DNA of 64,000 nt. Source: Anseranas semipalmata. Taxonomy: Eukaryota; Chordata; Aves; Anseriformes; Anseranatidae. Under the pieces are notes generated by a model. That model saw only the letters and a list, made by a program, of their open reading frames with translations. It was not told the origin of the DNA and ran no database searches. Shown here in pieces: positions 1 through 19,819 of the stretch; the stretch's first letter is position 1; every line of letters begins with the position of its first letter. The DNA is taken from contig VXAA01003162.1 of NCBI GenBank assembly GCA_013399115.1, positions 100,983-164,982 on the forward strand, read 5' to 3'. Made by a program: the position numbers and the translations under genes.

Positions 1-8394
<8,394 letters not shown>

Positions 8395-8526
8395 ACAGTA
8401 ACCTTTGATATCTTTCATGCATGATATAAAAATTGCAAAGGTTGCAAATATTTCCTGAAGGAAACCATTTTTTTCTTCAAATAATGAAATCCAATAGAAA
8501 TAAACTAACCAAAATCAATACTTCGC
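8395..8526 (+). other. TEKT5: TEKT5 3' untranslated region (short)
   Basis: The stretch after the stop is AT-rich with no further open frame. It contains AATAAA at 8499-8504, so cleavage is expected roughly 15-25 bases later, giving a 3'UTR of about 130 bases. The downstream boundary is estimated from the signal position only. Confidence 0.6.
8499..8504 (+). terminator. TEKT5: Canonical polyadenylation signal of TEKT5
   Basis: A perfect AATAAA lies 105 bases after the stop codon, and I noticed no other canonical AATAAA between the stop and here. Followed by a T/C-containing stretch (CTTCGCTCCTCTCC at about 8521-8534), a plausible downstream element. Confidence 0.65.
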
Positions 8527-9817
8527 TCCTCTCCTTTGAACAGCTGTGTAGTCTCAGCTGTAGCTGCTCCATGGAATAGAACGAGTAGACTTGTGCTAAC
8601 AGAATCAGACCACACTAAAATAACCAGACAAATATTGCAAGACATATGTGAGTTAGTACGTAGAGAGAACAATAGATGAACATGCTGTACTTCTCAACAG
8701 AATAAGTACAATACAGGATTTAACTGTTTGGGATATCATGCCATTTGTGTTTCAGTCCTTCTATAGAAAAAGTCACATTTAAATGCTTACCCTGTCCTTT
8801 GACTCTCCTCCTGTCTAGCAGTGATAAATTTGGTGTTTGTTTGGAATTGGAGGAGGTTGAACAAGCTGATTCGTAGAAGCTGAAGGATAATTTCAATGCA
8901 AACCTTCAGGTACACATGTAGCCTATATTCACTGAGAGAATCTTTCCATCTTTTTTTTTTTAATTTGATCTTTCATACAATTAAGCATGAGGAAAATCTT
9001 GTGTATTTATACGAACTATTCATGAATGATGTCTAAAAGGTCTTAACTTTATAGAAATGTATACTATTTATCAGTAGATCTCAAAGGACTTCATGAGCAA
9101 TGACAGTACCATTCCTTCATCATCACCAATGAGAAAGTTAAGACAAAGAAGGGGGAATGGAACCACCATATGGAATATGATGTACTTAGAATTACTACAC
9201 TGAAATTGCCCTTCAGTCTGTAAATCAAGATTGCTCACCTTGCTAAATCCCAATAGAGCACTACTCAGTGTAGTAGAGAGGAGATGGATAGAATGGGCTT
9301 TGAGATTTGGCTTTTCCAGGTGAAGGTTGAAACACTGATAGTGCAGTAATCTCAGTAAAGGATCTGAGGAAGAACTAGTTTTAACTCATCTTAAAGCAGT
9401 CTGACTTTTGGACAAAATGAAATAAAAATGTTTTACTGTTATTTGTGTTTCTTTGCTGGACTTATGTAAAGCAAACGTAAAGCAAAACCAGCAAAGCACA
9501 ATTCTAGTAACTGAGCTGTTTCCTGCTACCTCAGGCCCCCTTTACAGAACAGCTCTAGGAACACACAAAACACATTTTACACTGGACAAAAGCCAAATCT
9601 GAAACAATGCTAGATTTGAAAGTCTCCTGAACAGACTGGCTATGTTCCTTACCTTTTGTTTTGTGTGGGTGGTGGCTTAATCTAGCTCCCAATAAAAGTT
9701 ACATTGCTGAGGAACAGGGAGCCCAGCAGTGCTGATACTTCCTTGCAAGTTAACCTCAATTTTCATCAAGCGTGTTTGTGGCTGAGCTGTTCTACACACA
9801 ATTTCACTCCCCCAATT

Positions 9818-9842
9818 AAAAAAAAAAAAAAAAAAAAAAAAA
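9818..9842 (+). repeat. Poly-A tract (A25)
   Basis: An uninterrupted run of 25 A following CCCAATT. No AATAAA and no recognisable retrotransposon body lie just upstream, so it looks like a simple homopolymer, not the tail of a retrocopy. Confidence 0.9.
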
Positions 9843-10777
9843 GTAGCATCTCCTGCCTGTTAGGTCAAACTATTTATACAGTGAAATATTTCTATAGTTT
9901 TGAAATCACAGGAAAACGTTTTGGAACACATTTGGGAAGTGACATCCAGGCCTATTTCTGATACTCGTTAAACTCATCTCACATAAACTACACTGCACCT
10001 TGATTTTCTAAATTAGGATAATTCCTGCAACTTGATCATGGACAGTGCAAGCTGCTCCATCCATCATGCTGTCTCCAACTCTCTGGGAGGAATTCCCCTG
10101 AACACGGGAGAAAATTGGGGAAACAATTTTTTTTTAATATTGTGATATGACTGCAGAGCAGCTCAAGGGGCCGCTGGAGGCAGGAGGGACTTACTGAAGA
10201 CTTCACTGGTGATCTGGTTTGAATTAGTAGCCACATCTTACTGTTTCTTACTCTGAAACACTTCACGACACACCTCTAGTGCAGACCCCCTTGGGACAAG
10301 CCTTTAGGTAGGAGCAGAGAGGAATCTCGCTGTGTTTTGTTTCTCAGCAGGGAGGACCGTTACCACTGGTAACATTTTCCTCCTTCTGTATGCCTTTGTA
10401 TGGCAGCAAGAGAGATTTTATCACTTGCTTTGTTACCACCTAACTGTAGAATAAGGCACTTGATTTGCATTTCTTATAATATTTTACAATGTATGAGGGA
10501 TAATATTTTTGTTGAGTTGTTAAATATTGACAATAGTCCCACCCTATTTATCAAATACTGACAGCTGACCAAGCAGAGGAGTAAAAATGATTTGGAAATT
10601 TGGATCATCTTCAAGTCTTTAAATACATTTCTAGAAGTTGGAGGTTTTCCCAGTTCACACAGCTACTCTAATAGCTAGAAATAGTTTCTCCCCTCCTTAT
10701 GCCAAGAACTCAATTAAGAAATATATAGCAGAAGGAAAGGACTTTAAGAGAGCTGAATTCTTGTAACAGTTTTTGAC

Positions 10778-10812
10778 AAAAAAAAAAAAAAAGAAAAAGA
10801 AAAAGAAAAAAG
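10778..10812 (+). repeat. A-rich simple repeat, (AAAAAG)n-like
   Basis: An A run is followed by GAAAAAGAAAAAGAAAAAAGG, giving a six-base periodic purine tract on one strand. It is low-complexity DNA. Confidence 0.85.
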
Positions 10813-12812
10813 GAAAGATCTTTTCCTGAAAGCAGTCAACATCACTGAAAATTAGGCCTGAATCAAACATAGCCCTGAATTTGTAAATATGGGGGATTCG
10901 GGACAGAGGTGCTGGGGTTGAGCAATGGCTCAGAACATCAGATCTTCCAGCTCCTTCCAGTGCCTTTCTTCAGCCATGTTCTCTCCAAGATCTCAGCTCT
11001 GCTTTTGGGTGGAGTGCTCACTTTATTGTCAGTGCAAACACTGAACTTGTTTGAACACAGTGTGAACTCCTCCTAGGAGTGACCAAGTAAAACCATGGCT
11101 CTATGACAGATATTACCGTTCTTTGCGAGCAACATTCTGCATGAGAACAGCAGTTCTGAGATTCAGTGACCATCAGCAAGTATAAACTTTTACCAAGTAC
11201 TGCAAAATTAAGAACAGAATAGAAATTAATTGTCTTGCTTAACTACCAGAAGTATATTAACCTAGTAGAAAAACCTTAGTGAAGAAAATGCTCTAGTCTT
11301 TCATTAGTGATATCCATACATGCAGCACATTTAAGGTTGCTGATAATGTATAGCCTCTTTGTAAAAGTAAACAATTTTCTTTAGACTATGTAAGAAAAGG
11401 GGAAAACTTCCATAGGCTTAGGCTATAAACCTATATAGTTCAAAAAAGCTGGAACTTGATTACCAGATTTTAGAGGATGGAGAGAGAAGTTAGTATTTGC
11501 TTCTTAGAAGTCCAGGTAGAAGGATAAGGCAGAAAACCTAGATTGTAGTTTTGTTCTGCCACTGATTTACTGTATAAACGAATTCACACAGCCTCCAGAA
11601 TGCAGTTAGTCCCAGTTGTGATGGGAATACGTCAAAGGAAACATGTTTCTAATGAGCATGAAGATACTTACCCAGATAAACCTGAGAATCTCTTAAAATA
11701 ATACAATATAAACATCCTTTTGGCTTTTTTTTTTTCTTTTTGTAGATCTCTCTTCTTATGAACTGTATTCTTAATTAATGTACTCATATGCAGCAACGGA
11801 CATCAAGAAGCCAGATCTACTGTATTTCCATGTATAAACCCACAAATCTAATGAGCAGATCCATAAAACTTGAAAGATAAGATCTGTTTTATAGCAAATA
11901 GACCAATGCAGAAAAGACCCAAACCTGTCCCTGCCTGTTTCAAACAATGAGATAATTTTAGTTCCAGACAAGCTATTTCCTAACATTATCTAAACTTTAG
12001 CTCATAAAAGTTTATGGACTCAACTTCCAAACAGAGTAAGAAAACAATGGATCTAAGTATCTTCACTAATGATAACCCCATTTCAGTGCCACATGGTTAC
12101 TGACTGTAGCGAAGATAGCTCATTTTACCCAGATCTACCAATAGCTTATTCATCCTATTTTATTTTATGAAATCACAGCAAGGAAGTAAAATTTGTCAGG
12201 TGTAGGTTAAATTCCCCACCCCACAGAACTTACAGATAGTGTCCCCAGTCAATATATGCGATGGTGCTCATACAACGAGTCTTTCCAGTAGAACTACTCA
12301 CCCAGGTAAAACTTGGCATGTGTTTTCAGTACAGGATGTTAAGGTGTGAACAACAGGAGACAAAGAAGGAATATTGATTATGAAGATAAGTGCTGATTTT
12401 TGTAATGGTATTTGAATGTAATTTCCGTTTGGTAATACAGTTGTACAATTGCATTTTTTCATAACATTACTGTATTTTCATTTTACTAAGGAGGACAGAG
12501 TGGGAGACCTCTCACAACACTTGCTTTTGCTCCACCCCCTCTTCCTCGCGGTGCATTTTGGCATTTCCATTTTTACCAAAAGTCAAGGAATGTCCAGTTC
12601 CATATTTACATACAGCACATGCAGGCCCATTGATACCCTAAATCAAATGAAGAATTTATGCCAACAGTTTTGTAAGTAACCAATGCCTCAGGTAAGGTTC
12701 TGCTCTGACTTACACCTCTGCAATGTTCAATCTGAAGATGCGAAGCTGGAGTCAAACCTTCAGGTCTTTGAAGGTTTGAATCATTCTGCAGCTGGTCCAT
12801 CAGCAAACTGAT

Positions 12813-13190
12813 TTCACAGAATCACAGAGCAGCTGAGGTTGGAAGGGACCTCTGGAGATCTTCTAGTCCAACCACCCCCCTGCTCAGAGCAGTCAACTAG
12901 AGCACATTGCCAGGGCTGTGTCCAGTCAGGTTTTGGGTATTACTAAGGATGGAGATGCTACGACCTCTCTGGGTTGCCTGTTCCAGTGTTTGATAACCCT
13001 CACAGTAAATAAGCTTTTTTTCATGTTTAAATAGAATTTCCTGTATTTTCAACTGATCCTTCTCTACCAAGTCTAAGTCCTCTCTTGCTCCAGACCTTCC
13101 CACTGGTCTCAAGGACCTGGGATTCCTGAGGGCAAATCTTACCAATAAAGACCAAAGGCAAAGAAGGCATTAAATACTTCTTCAGAGTAT
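12813..13190 (-). mobile_element. CR1 LINE fragment, internally rearranged
   Basis: Read on the + strand it begins TTCACAGAATCACAGAGCAG and continues into GGTTGGAAGGGACCTCTGGA, the reverse complement of the avian CR1 3' end. The 3'-terminal part reaches to about 13050. From about 13060 the sequence is TGGGATTCCTGAGGGCAAAT, then GGCAAAGAAGGCATTAAATA. This is the reverse complement of a part of CR1 ORF2 that normally lies well upstream of the 3' end (encoding a ...NAFFASVF-like segment, decayed here). The intervening reverse-transcriptase sequence is absent, so this copy has a large internal deletion or is two adjoining fragments. Frames are broken. The upper boundary is approximate. Confidence 0.8.
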
Positions 13191-13711
13191 ATGCTGTACC
13201 TTCTTGGAGACAGAGCCAGCATTTAAGTATAACCAACCAGTTAGCTCATTTTGCTTCATTCACTGTTTTCAGAACTGTACATCTGTTCTTCATTGTTGTT
13301 TGGAGATAGGAAGGAAAACTTAAGTTGATACTTAAGTGGTACACCCACCCTTCTCCCTAAGGAAGACATCTTAAAAAATTTTTTCAGCCTGTGTGTCAGC
13401 CTGGAAGTTTTTAAACCAGAACACATTGCTCAGTCCCTAGCATGGACAAACTATTAACTATGACCCTCAGAAAAAATAATAATCTCTCAGAAGACCCATT
13501 TTTGAAACAATATCGAGTATAAACAATTCAAACCTATGTCCCTGGGCTTTTTAAATCTGAATTTGAATCTAGACACAATCTGAACTCTCAAGACATCCCC
13601 AACCTGTACTGCTAGTTCTGCCTCAGAACATGATTGGTGCTTATTTTTGTATAGTAGTAACACGCAGGAGCCCCAGGAGATCTGTAGTTTACACTCCATA
13701 TGCACATGATG

Positions 13712-13733
13712 ATGATGATAACATTATCATCAT
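13712..13733. repeat. Perfect inverted repeat, 10-bp arms, 2-base spacer
   Basis: ATGATGATAA at 13712-13721 and its exact reverse complement TTATCATCAT at 13724-13733 flank CA. It sits in a short (GAT)n run, so it may have grown from the simple repeat. Confidence 0.85.
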
Positions 13734-15429
13734 TAATCAAAATACGTGATAATGATATATTCTCACATACAGAAGGGGTCAGAATCTGCAGGTTCCCTGG
13801 CACAGTTAATGACTACTGACAACGTGGGCCCCAGGGTAGGATGGTGGGCACAACAGATCTACAAACCAAAAAGGATTCTCTGGGATTTTTTTTCCCCCTA
13901 GAAATAACAGGCATGAATTGAACACACAATGAATGGGCATTTCCCTGACATAACCGAACCCCTGTTAGCTTTTGGAAATAATGCCAGAGCACACACATCT
14001 AAATTCTGTTCACAGCAGAGATAAGATTTGAGACTTCTGTCTCCTTCAATCCTGGTATGAAAATTTTCTGCTAGATGATTGAGTTTTTAACCCACAAGCA
14101 GCTATGATACACCATTGTCACTACACCCTATGATTTTTGGACCATCTTTCTTCAAGAAAGCATAAAGGTCAACACCTTGTATAAGAGGTTACTCAAAACA
14201 TGAGTGGTAACATAGTAAAAGCAGACACACCAGCGATAAACAAAAGCAAAAGCAGGTGGCTCTGGTTCCCTACACCAAAGCAGTAGTCAAAGTAGTAGTG
14301 TACGAACTACCATGACATTTTCAGCTTATTTCTGCATTTCTTCCCCTCAAATTCTTTTTTTTTTTAATAGAAGGAAACATCCCGAGTAGATTACAGGCTT
14401 CTTTTTCAAACCAAAGGACTCATTTCTTACAGTAAAGGCACAACCAATTCCAACAATGAAAGAAAAGTTACCAAATGACAAATAAATAATGCTTTACTGT
14501 GCAATAAAGAATTTAAATTTTATAGACAATGTAAAACAGCAAATCTTTCCTCTACTGCACATTGCTTTGAAGTGTTAAAGAATGGTAGAAATTTCAGCAT
14601 CACTGAATTACAATCCCCCAGCAAGTAAGAACATGCACTGTATTTCCTCAAGTCATAAAACAACCGCTGCCTCCTTATTACGTGTGTTGCCAGTTCAGAT
14701 CTGTTCTCTGGCCTCAGGCCTGCTGAAAGCCATGCAATAAAACAAACCTTCTATTAAAATGTAGTCAGGAGAATAAGACACAGGTCAGACTGGTCTGAAT
14801 ATTATTTGCTGAAGGAAAGACCGTCCTAACTATTTGGACTTTACAGCTCTTATTATTTTTCAACTAAAATCCATAAATGTTTACCCACTCTTCCTATGAT
14901 GTCCTTTGATCTCCTACATTTTTATTTTTAAAAACACAGATAACATTCCTTTATCCCTAATAGACAAATATGTAGAGGAGACAACACAGTAGTTTAAACT
15001 TTTGTTTGGATGTTCTCTGAGGATTTATAAACACCAAGGCAGTCCTTCACTGGCTGCCAATGCAAAGAAATTCAAGCTTATATAAAATACCCTGGAGTAT
15101 TTTATCTAAGGCTGACCTACACTATACAAGTGAGAGTCCCAATCAGTTTTTTTTAAAGGCATTTACTGCTGTATTACTATCATTGAAGCCACCAATATTG
15201 AATGGAATTTTTAAAGCAGAAAAAAAGGAAGGGAAATGTCTAAATAAACAAGGCAGAGGTTGTCTTCTGGTGGGAAATTTCTTAATGTTGTGAAACAAAC
15301 ATTCATAAGAAGATTCAGCACAAGAAAACGAGGCTTTATGCAAACAAAAGACAGTGGTGAAAATAACCTCTAGGTCAGACGGCACAGAGCAAAGCGTGGT
15401 CAGGAAGGTGTTGGGTCACAGCAAGAGCA

Positions 15430-16540
15430 GGGAGCTACAGTGAAACTGCAGGGCACTGAGCAGCAGGGGCTGATGCACTGAACAGCTTCGCGGTTACAGT
15501 CGCAAGAGCCACCCTGCAACGCCGCTGATTGACTAGATCACAGCCATCCTGCAACAAGCCCTGCTTGTAGCCTGTGCATCCCAGTTGGGTCCTTTGCCTT
15601 CGTACGCAAGAAGGAAAGGTGCTGATTGAACTGGTATCTGATACTGGTGGGCTCGGGCTGCGCACCGAGGCACCTCGGCTGCCGCAGTGTAACTAAGGCA
15701 CTGTGGGAGGAAGAGACAATGTTGTTTTAAAAGCTCTGCTTCAGAAACAAAAACAGTCATGTTACTACAAACATGCAACAAAGAGAGGAGTGTTCATCCC
15801 CTCCTATCGCATCTGTGCCCTGCAGGCAATGTTCTGAGAGAAGTCTGTGAAACTTGTACTTGCAGCTATCTCAGACAGCTCCACCTATAACTGCCTCAGC
15901 CCTGGCTCTGCTGGTACCTGACACCATGCCAGAAATGTGTACGTGACCCCTAATGTTCCTGCAGAGTACTGGCAGTGTTTAACTAGCGAGCATTTACAAA
16001 CATGCCGTACAGGAAAACAAGGTAAACATGAAAATGGCTTCGGGAGTTTCATTTGCATCTGCCGCATCCATTCACCTGCAGCACGGGGAGCTAGACGCCC
16101 CAACACCGCTGCGCCTCTCGGGGAAGGGCTCTGCGGCTGCCCTAATGCAGCCCCATGGCCAGGCCGTTTGTGGTACCCCTGCACTGCAGGTGCTGCTGTG
16201 GCTTCAGCCCATGCAACGAGGTCATTAAATGCTAGCCAAGGACTTTCGTATGTGTTTTAGAGCCAAAACTGAGCTCCACACTACTGTGGTTGCTGCATTA
16301 TCTCCATTAGTTGTAGTACTGTTGGATGGCTTTGTTGCGATCTCTGTCCTCTCAGCCATTCTCTCCTCCAGCACCAGCATTTCCTAGACCTCGGTGATCC
16401 TAACCTGTAAGTGACATTAGCAATACAGCTGTTGCCCCACCGGCCCCAGGTTCCTTGCCCCAGGGTCTATTCCCAATCCCACCCCTCCGAGAAACAAAAG
16501 GGGCCGGCTGCAGAGCTCAGCCATCCCTTGTGAAGGGAAG
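15430..16540. promoter_or_regulatory. GC- and CpG-richer block in AT-rich surroundings
   Basis: By eye, CpG dinucleotides cluster at 15485-15690 (for example GCTCGGGCTGCGCACCGAGG) and at 16037-16170 (GCTGCGCCTCTCGGGGAAGG), while flanking kilobases are CpG-poor. GC content in these two sub-blocks is clearly above the surroundings. It could be a weak CpG island, an enhancer or a lost promoter. I see no TATA box, start codon context or exon chain that would make it a promoter. Open frames inside it on both strands are up to 107 codons and are probably a side effect of the higher GC. Confidence 0.3.
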
Positions 16541-19500
16541 ACGAGATGCAGCAACCACACGGCTGGCCCATTGATGGCAGGTTGGCCAAGCCCAGCGGGT
16601 GGAATTCAGAGTGAGCTACCCACAAGCATCCTTTGTGTTACATTTTACTAGATCACAGGAGATGTTGGCTAACTGACTAAAAATATTTACATACACAAAT
16701 CAAATCATCATCTTGGTTTGTGCTGCTTTTGGTTGCTTGTAAAAGCGATCTATCCATATGGCTAAGGAGGACTGCAGGTCCCTTGTTTCCACAGCCTGTC
16801 GACTTCAACATTGCTCAGCATCACACAGCACTGGTCAGTGCACTTCAGGGACCTGTGGTGGCTGACAGTTTCCCCATTTGTTACCACAGTTTTTACAATC
16901 AGCTGTGCCAAAACCTACCATCACCATCGCTGCAGAATTATTCAAAGGCATGAGAAGTGGCTGGTGAAGAGAAATCTGAAAACCCCATCCCTGTGTGCAT
17001 TCCCCATGCCCTAACAGTGAGGAGCCACCAAGAAAACCCAGTTATGCATGCAGCCATTGCAGAACTGGGCTTGTGCTCTTACTGGTTCAGTTCAGATGGT
17101 TAAACTAGCTGTTGAAATTGCAGCTGCTTGTTCTAACCTGCCTCTAGCGAGCTCTAGTCTGCACCACTGCTGGCTCCTTGTCCATACAGCCTGTCCCTGC
17201 TCCTTGGGAGCTACAACACACTCTTCTCTTCCCACTGACACTCCCTTCTGCTTGCTCCCGCTCCGCGGCCTCACTTCACCTTTCTCATGTAAGAAAAGAG
17301 CACAGCCCTTGCCAGGCGCCTCCCTGCAGCCAGCTGATGTACCAAAGGGCACCAGCATGCCTCCATTTCATGCAGGAAAATATGTATCTAGTAGACTCAG
17401 GGAAAAAGTTATTAGATGCCAGTGCTGTCTGCACAAATGCGATGCACAAATGCTGTCTGCACTGTGCAGCCTCCTCGATGTCTACAAACATACTCCTATG
17501 AAGTAGGAAGTCCCAAAAGCAAAATTCAGCCAGAAAGCCAATCATTTAAGTGGAAAGTGCCACCAAATCTACATGGGCTCAGTGGTACTATAGCAATTAG
17601 GACTGATGTATAACCCATGCTTAAAGCAAAGCAAGTTTAATGACTAATTGCTAACGTATGTCCCATATCATGCATCACAACATATGCTCCCTGTTCCAGA
17701 ACTTCAAAGCTGTGCTTATTCCTTAAATCTCCCAGAGGAAGAGTTCATCTGTACAAGTTTAGTAACTAATTAGTTGTATGCATTGTACTGAGCATGAATG
17801 GATTTGCCCAATAAAATACCAGTTCATATATTTGTCCTCATGTTTGTCAGTCTGTGTAGAGAGACTACTGGTTTACAGCTAGATGGAGGAATGCCTGTTA
17901 AAAAATGTATTCTGAATACTTCGGTCAAGATTTTTGGCATAGCTGAGGTTTCCTGTGTCCTGAACACAGGACAGACAATACGTGCCTAAGCAAACAAAGC
18001 CATTTTACTAAAGTCACAACTCTATACAAGGAGAAACTCCGGAATAATACTGCCTAGCAGAGAAGTTAAGTGCTCGGGGAGACCGTTGAGTGGGTTTGGC
18101 TTGTTTGTTAACCTGCAAGTGATGTGCAAGGCTTTGTTGCTAAACAAATCATTAGGGGGTGGTGGACAACATTAGTTTTTCCCCTCATCTGCAGTTTGCG
18201 CAGCAGAGCTAACAGACTTGCCAAGCAGACAGCCCCAAAGGACACATTATTTTTTGTACCCCAGCTGAAAGTGCTTATGCAGAAGAACCACTACCTGCTT
18301 CTCCCCAGGGCAGCTAAATCATAGCTATGCATTGGAGAGCTGCACAGTTTCTATATGTAAACATTTAAGCACCATGATTTATTACTAGTAGATAGCTCCA
18401 GCATGTTAATGTCCATTTATCTTTCTTATTCCTAGAACAGAAGAACTATTCTTGGTATGGAACATCTACAACAGAGTGTATGCTGCCAGGCAGATTTACC
18501 TACTTAGGGCCACCACTTTGTATTCAGACCTGTCATAATCTTGTGAGTGCCCTGGCACATGGCACTGAGCCTGGTGGCAACAGTGTTTAATACCTCAAGC
18601 GAAGCAGAGGCAGGGCTCTCCAACTGGGAATATTCAAGGCACAGGTGTGGGGAAGGAAGAACAAGTCTCCCTTATTTACTGATGAAGTTTTCATGCTTTA
18701 GATACTTCAAAAACAATAGCAAGAGATGCGTGCAAGTCTTAGAACAGCAATACAGACTACTACAGTTAGCTGAAGACAGTTCCCAGCTTTAAATACAGAC
18801 TTCCTTAGGATGACTTTCACTGGAATCAGCATCTCTTTCCTGCTTGAAACTAGTAATCAACACGCACAGACTACAACAGCAGCACTAACTTGCTATTTTC
18901 TTTTACAGAGCAGAGAAAGATTCACAAAGCACAGAAATACAACTATTGAAGTCAGTACTGACAAAGCTATGGACCATAGATATTTAAAATGAGTTTATCG
19001 TGACATTACCTGACCTTTTCTTCCAGGAAGATTAACTTTACAGGGAAAAATAATCCAAGGTAATGTTGTTTGGCTCGGCAGATGTCTTTATGACTTAGAG
19101 AAGAATTGCTGTAAAGTTAGGTATAAAGTTGGATTTTTTTTTTCTGGTCTCCAACCATTTTATCATTCCAAAGGACAGTATTCACTTTTAAAATAGCAAT
19201 TTTCTTACTGCCATTGAAGCAGACTCAAAATCTTAATTGCCCATCCACAGCCTTTCACAAGCATCTTCCTGCAAGCTCATTTTATCTCAGGTGCCAAGAC
19301 CAGGGAGCTACTCTTTTAACAGTGGGCTAATCGATTTGGAGTCATGAATCAAATTGTTTCACTACCCAAGGAAAAAATTTTTTCTCCATCACTCACACTC
19401 ACAGCCATGCATTGACTGACTTGGCTGCTCCTTGGCATGCAGCCCTGGCAAAACAAGCAGTGACTGCCACCCAGAGCACAGTAAGTGTTGAAAAGGCTTT

Positions 19501-19721
19501 TAAGAAAGAAGAAAATTGGTACACTACTAGCGAAAGACAAGTGGTGGGAAAAGAACATCTCACCAGCCAGGAAGAGTAACTTGGAACAAGTTGTAGAAGA
19601 ATGGGGGGAAAAAAACGTGTACTGGCAAAACAGGGGCAGGGGAAGATGTTGAGAGAGGCAGTTAAAGAAGTCAGCATAGTTTTATCATATGCATGAGGAA
19701 AGTGGAGAATGTAATACTTAC

Positions 19722-19819
19722 CATCCAAATTCTTTCTTGCAGAAGGCATTTCCTTCCTGCCTGAAGGATTCAGCAGTGGTAGCTTGAGCACATTGTGACC
19801 TTTGCTTTTCAGCTCGTCT
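19722..19819 (-). other. Candidate exon of an unidentified transcript
   Basis: On the minus strand a 98-base segment is bounded by a pyrimidine-rich acceptor (TTCTTTCACTTCATTACAG) and a consensus donor, TG|GTAAGTATT. Two of its three frames are open. One reads RRAEKQRSQCAQATTAESFR then QEGNAFCKKEFG, which loosely resembles the first helix of a TPR motif (A..F..EGN.F.KK). The other reads DELKSKGHNVLKLPLLNPSG. No adjoining exon could be linked to it. I do not recognise a gene, so this stays a candidate. Confidence 0.25.

Larger units (their letters stand above)
8527..12812. other. Intergenic, no gene seen
   Basis: AT-rich sequence with scattered stops in all frames. It holds an A25 run at 9818-9842 and an A-rich AAAAAG-type tract at about 10778-10812. 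Several open frames of 60-85 codons are unrelated to anything I know and are expected by chance. A possible minus-strand exon ending in the neighbouring CR1 tail (12716-12807) is noted under findings. Confidence 0.6.

Noticed and set aside
17048..17506. 152-codon + frame in GC-richer DNA
   Set aside because: Cys/Leu/Pro-rich with no domain, and several other frames are open over the same bases because GC is higher and stops are rarer.
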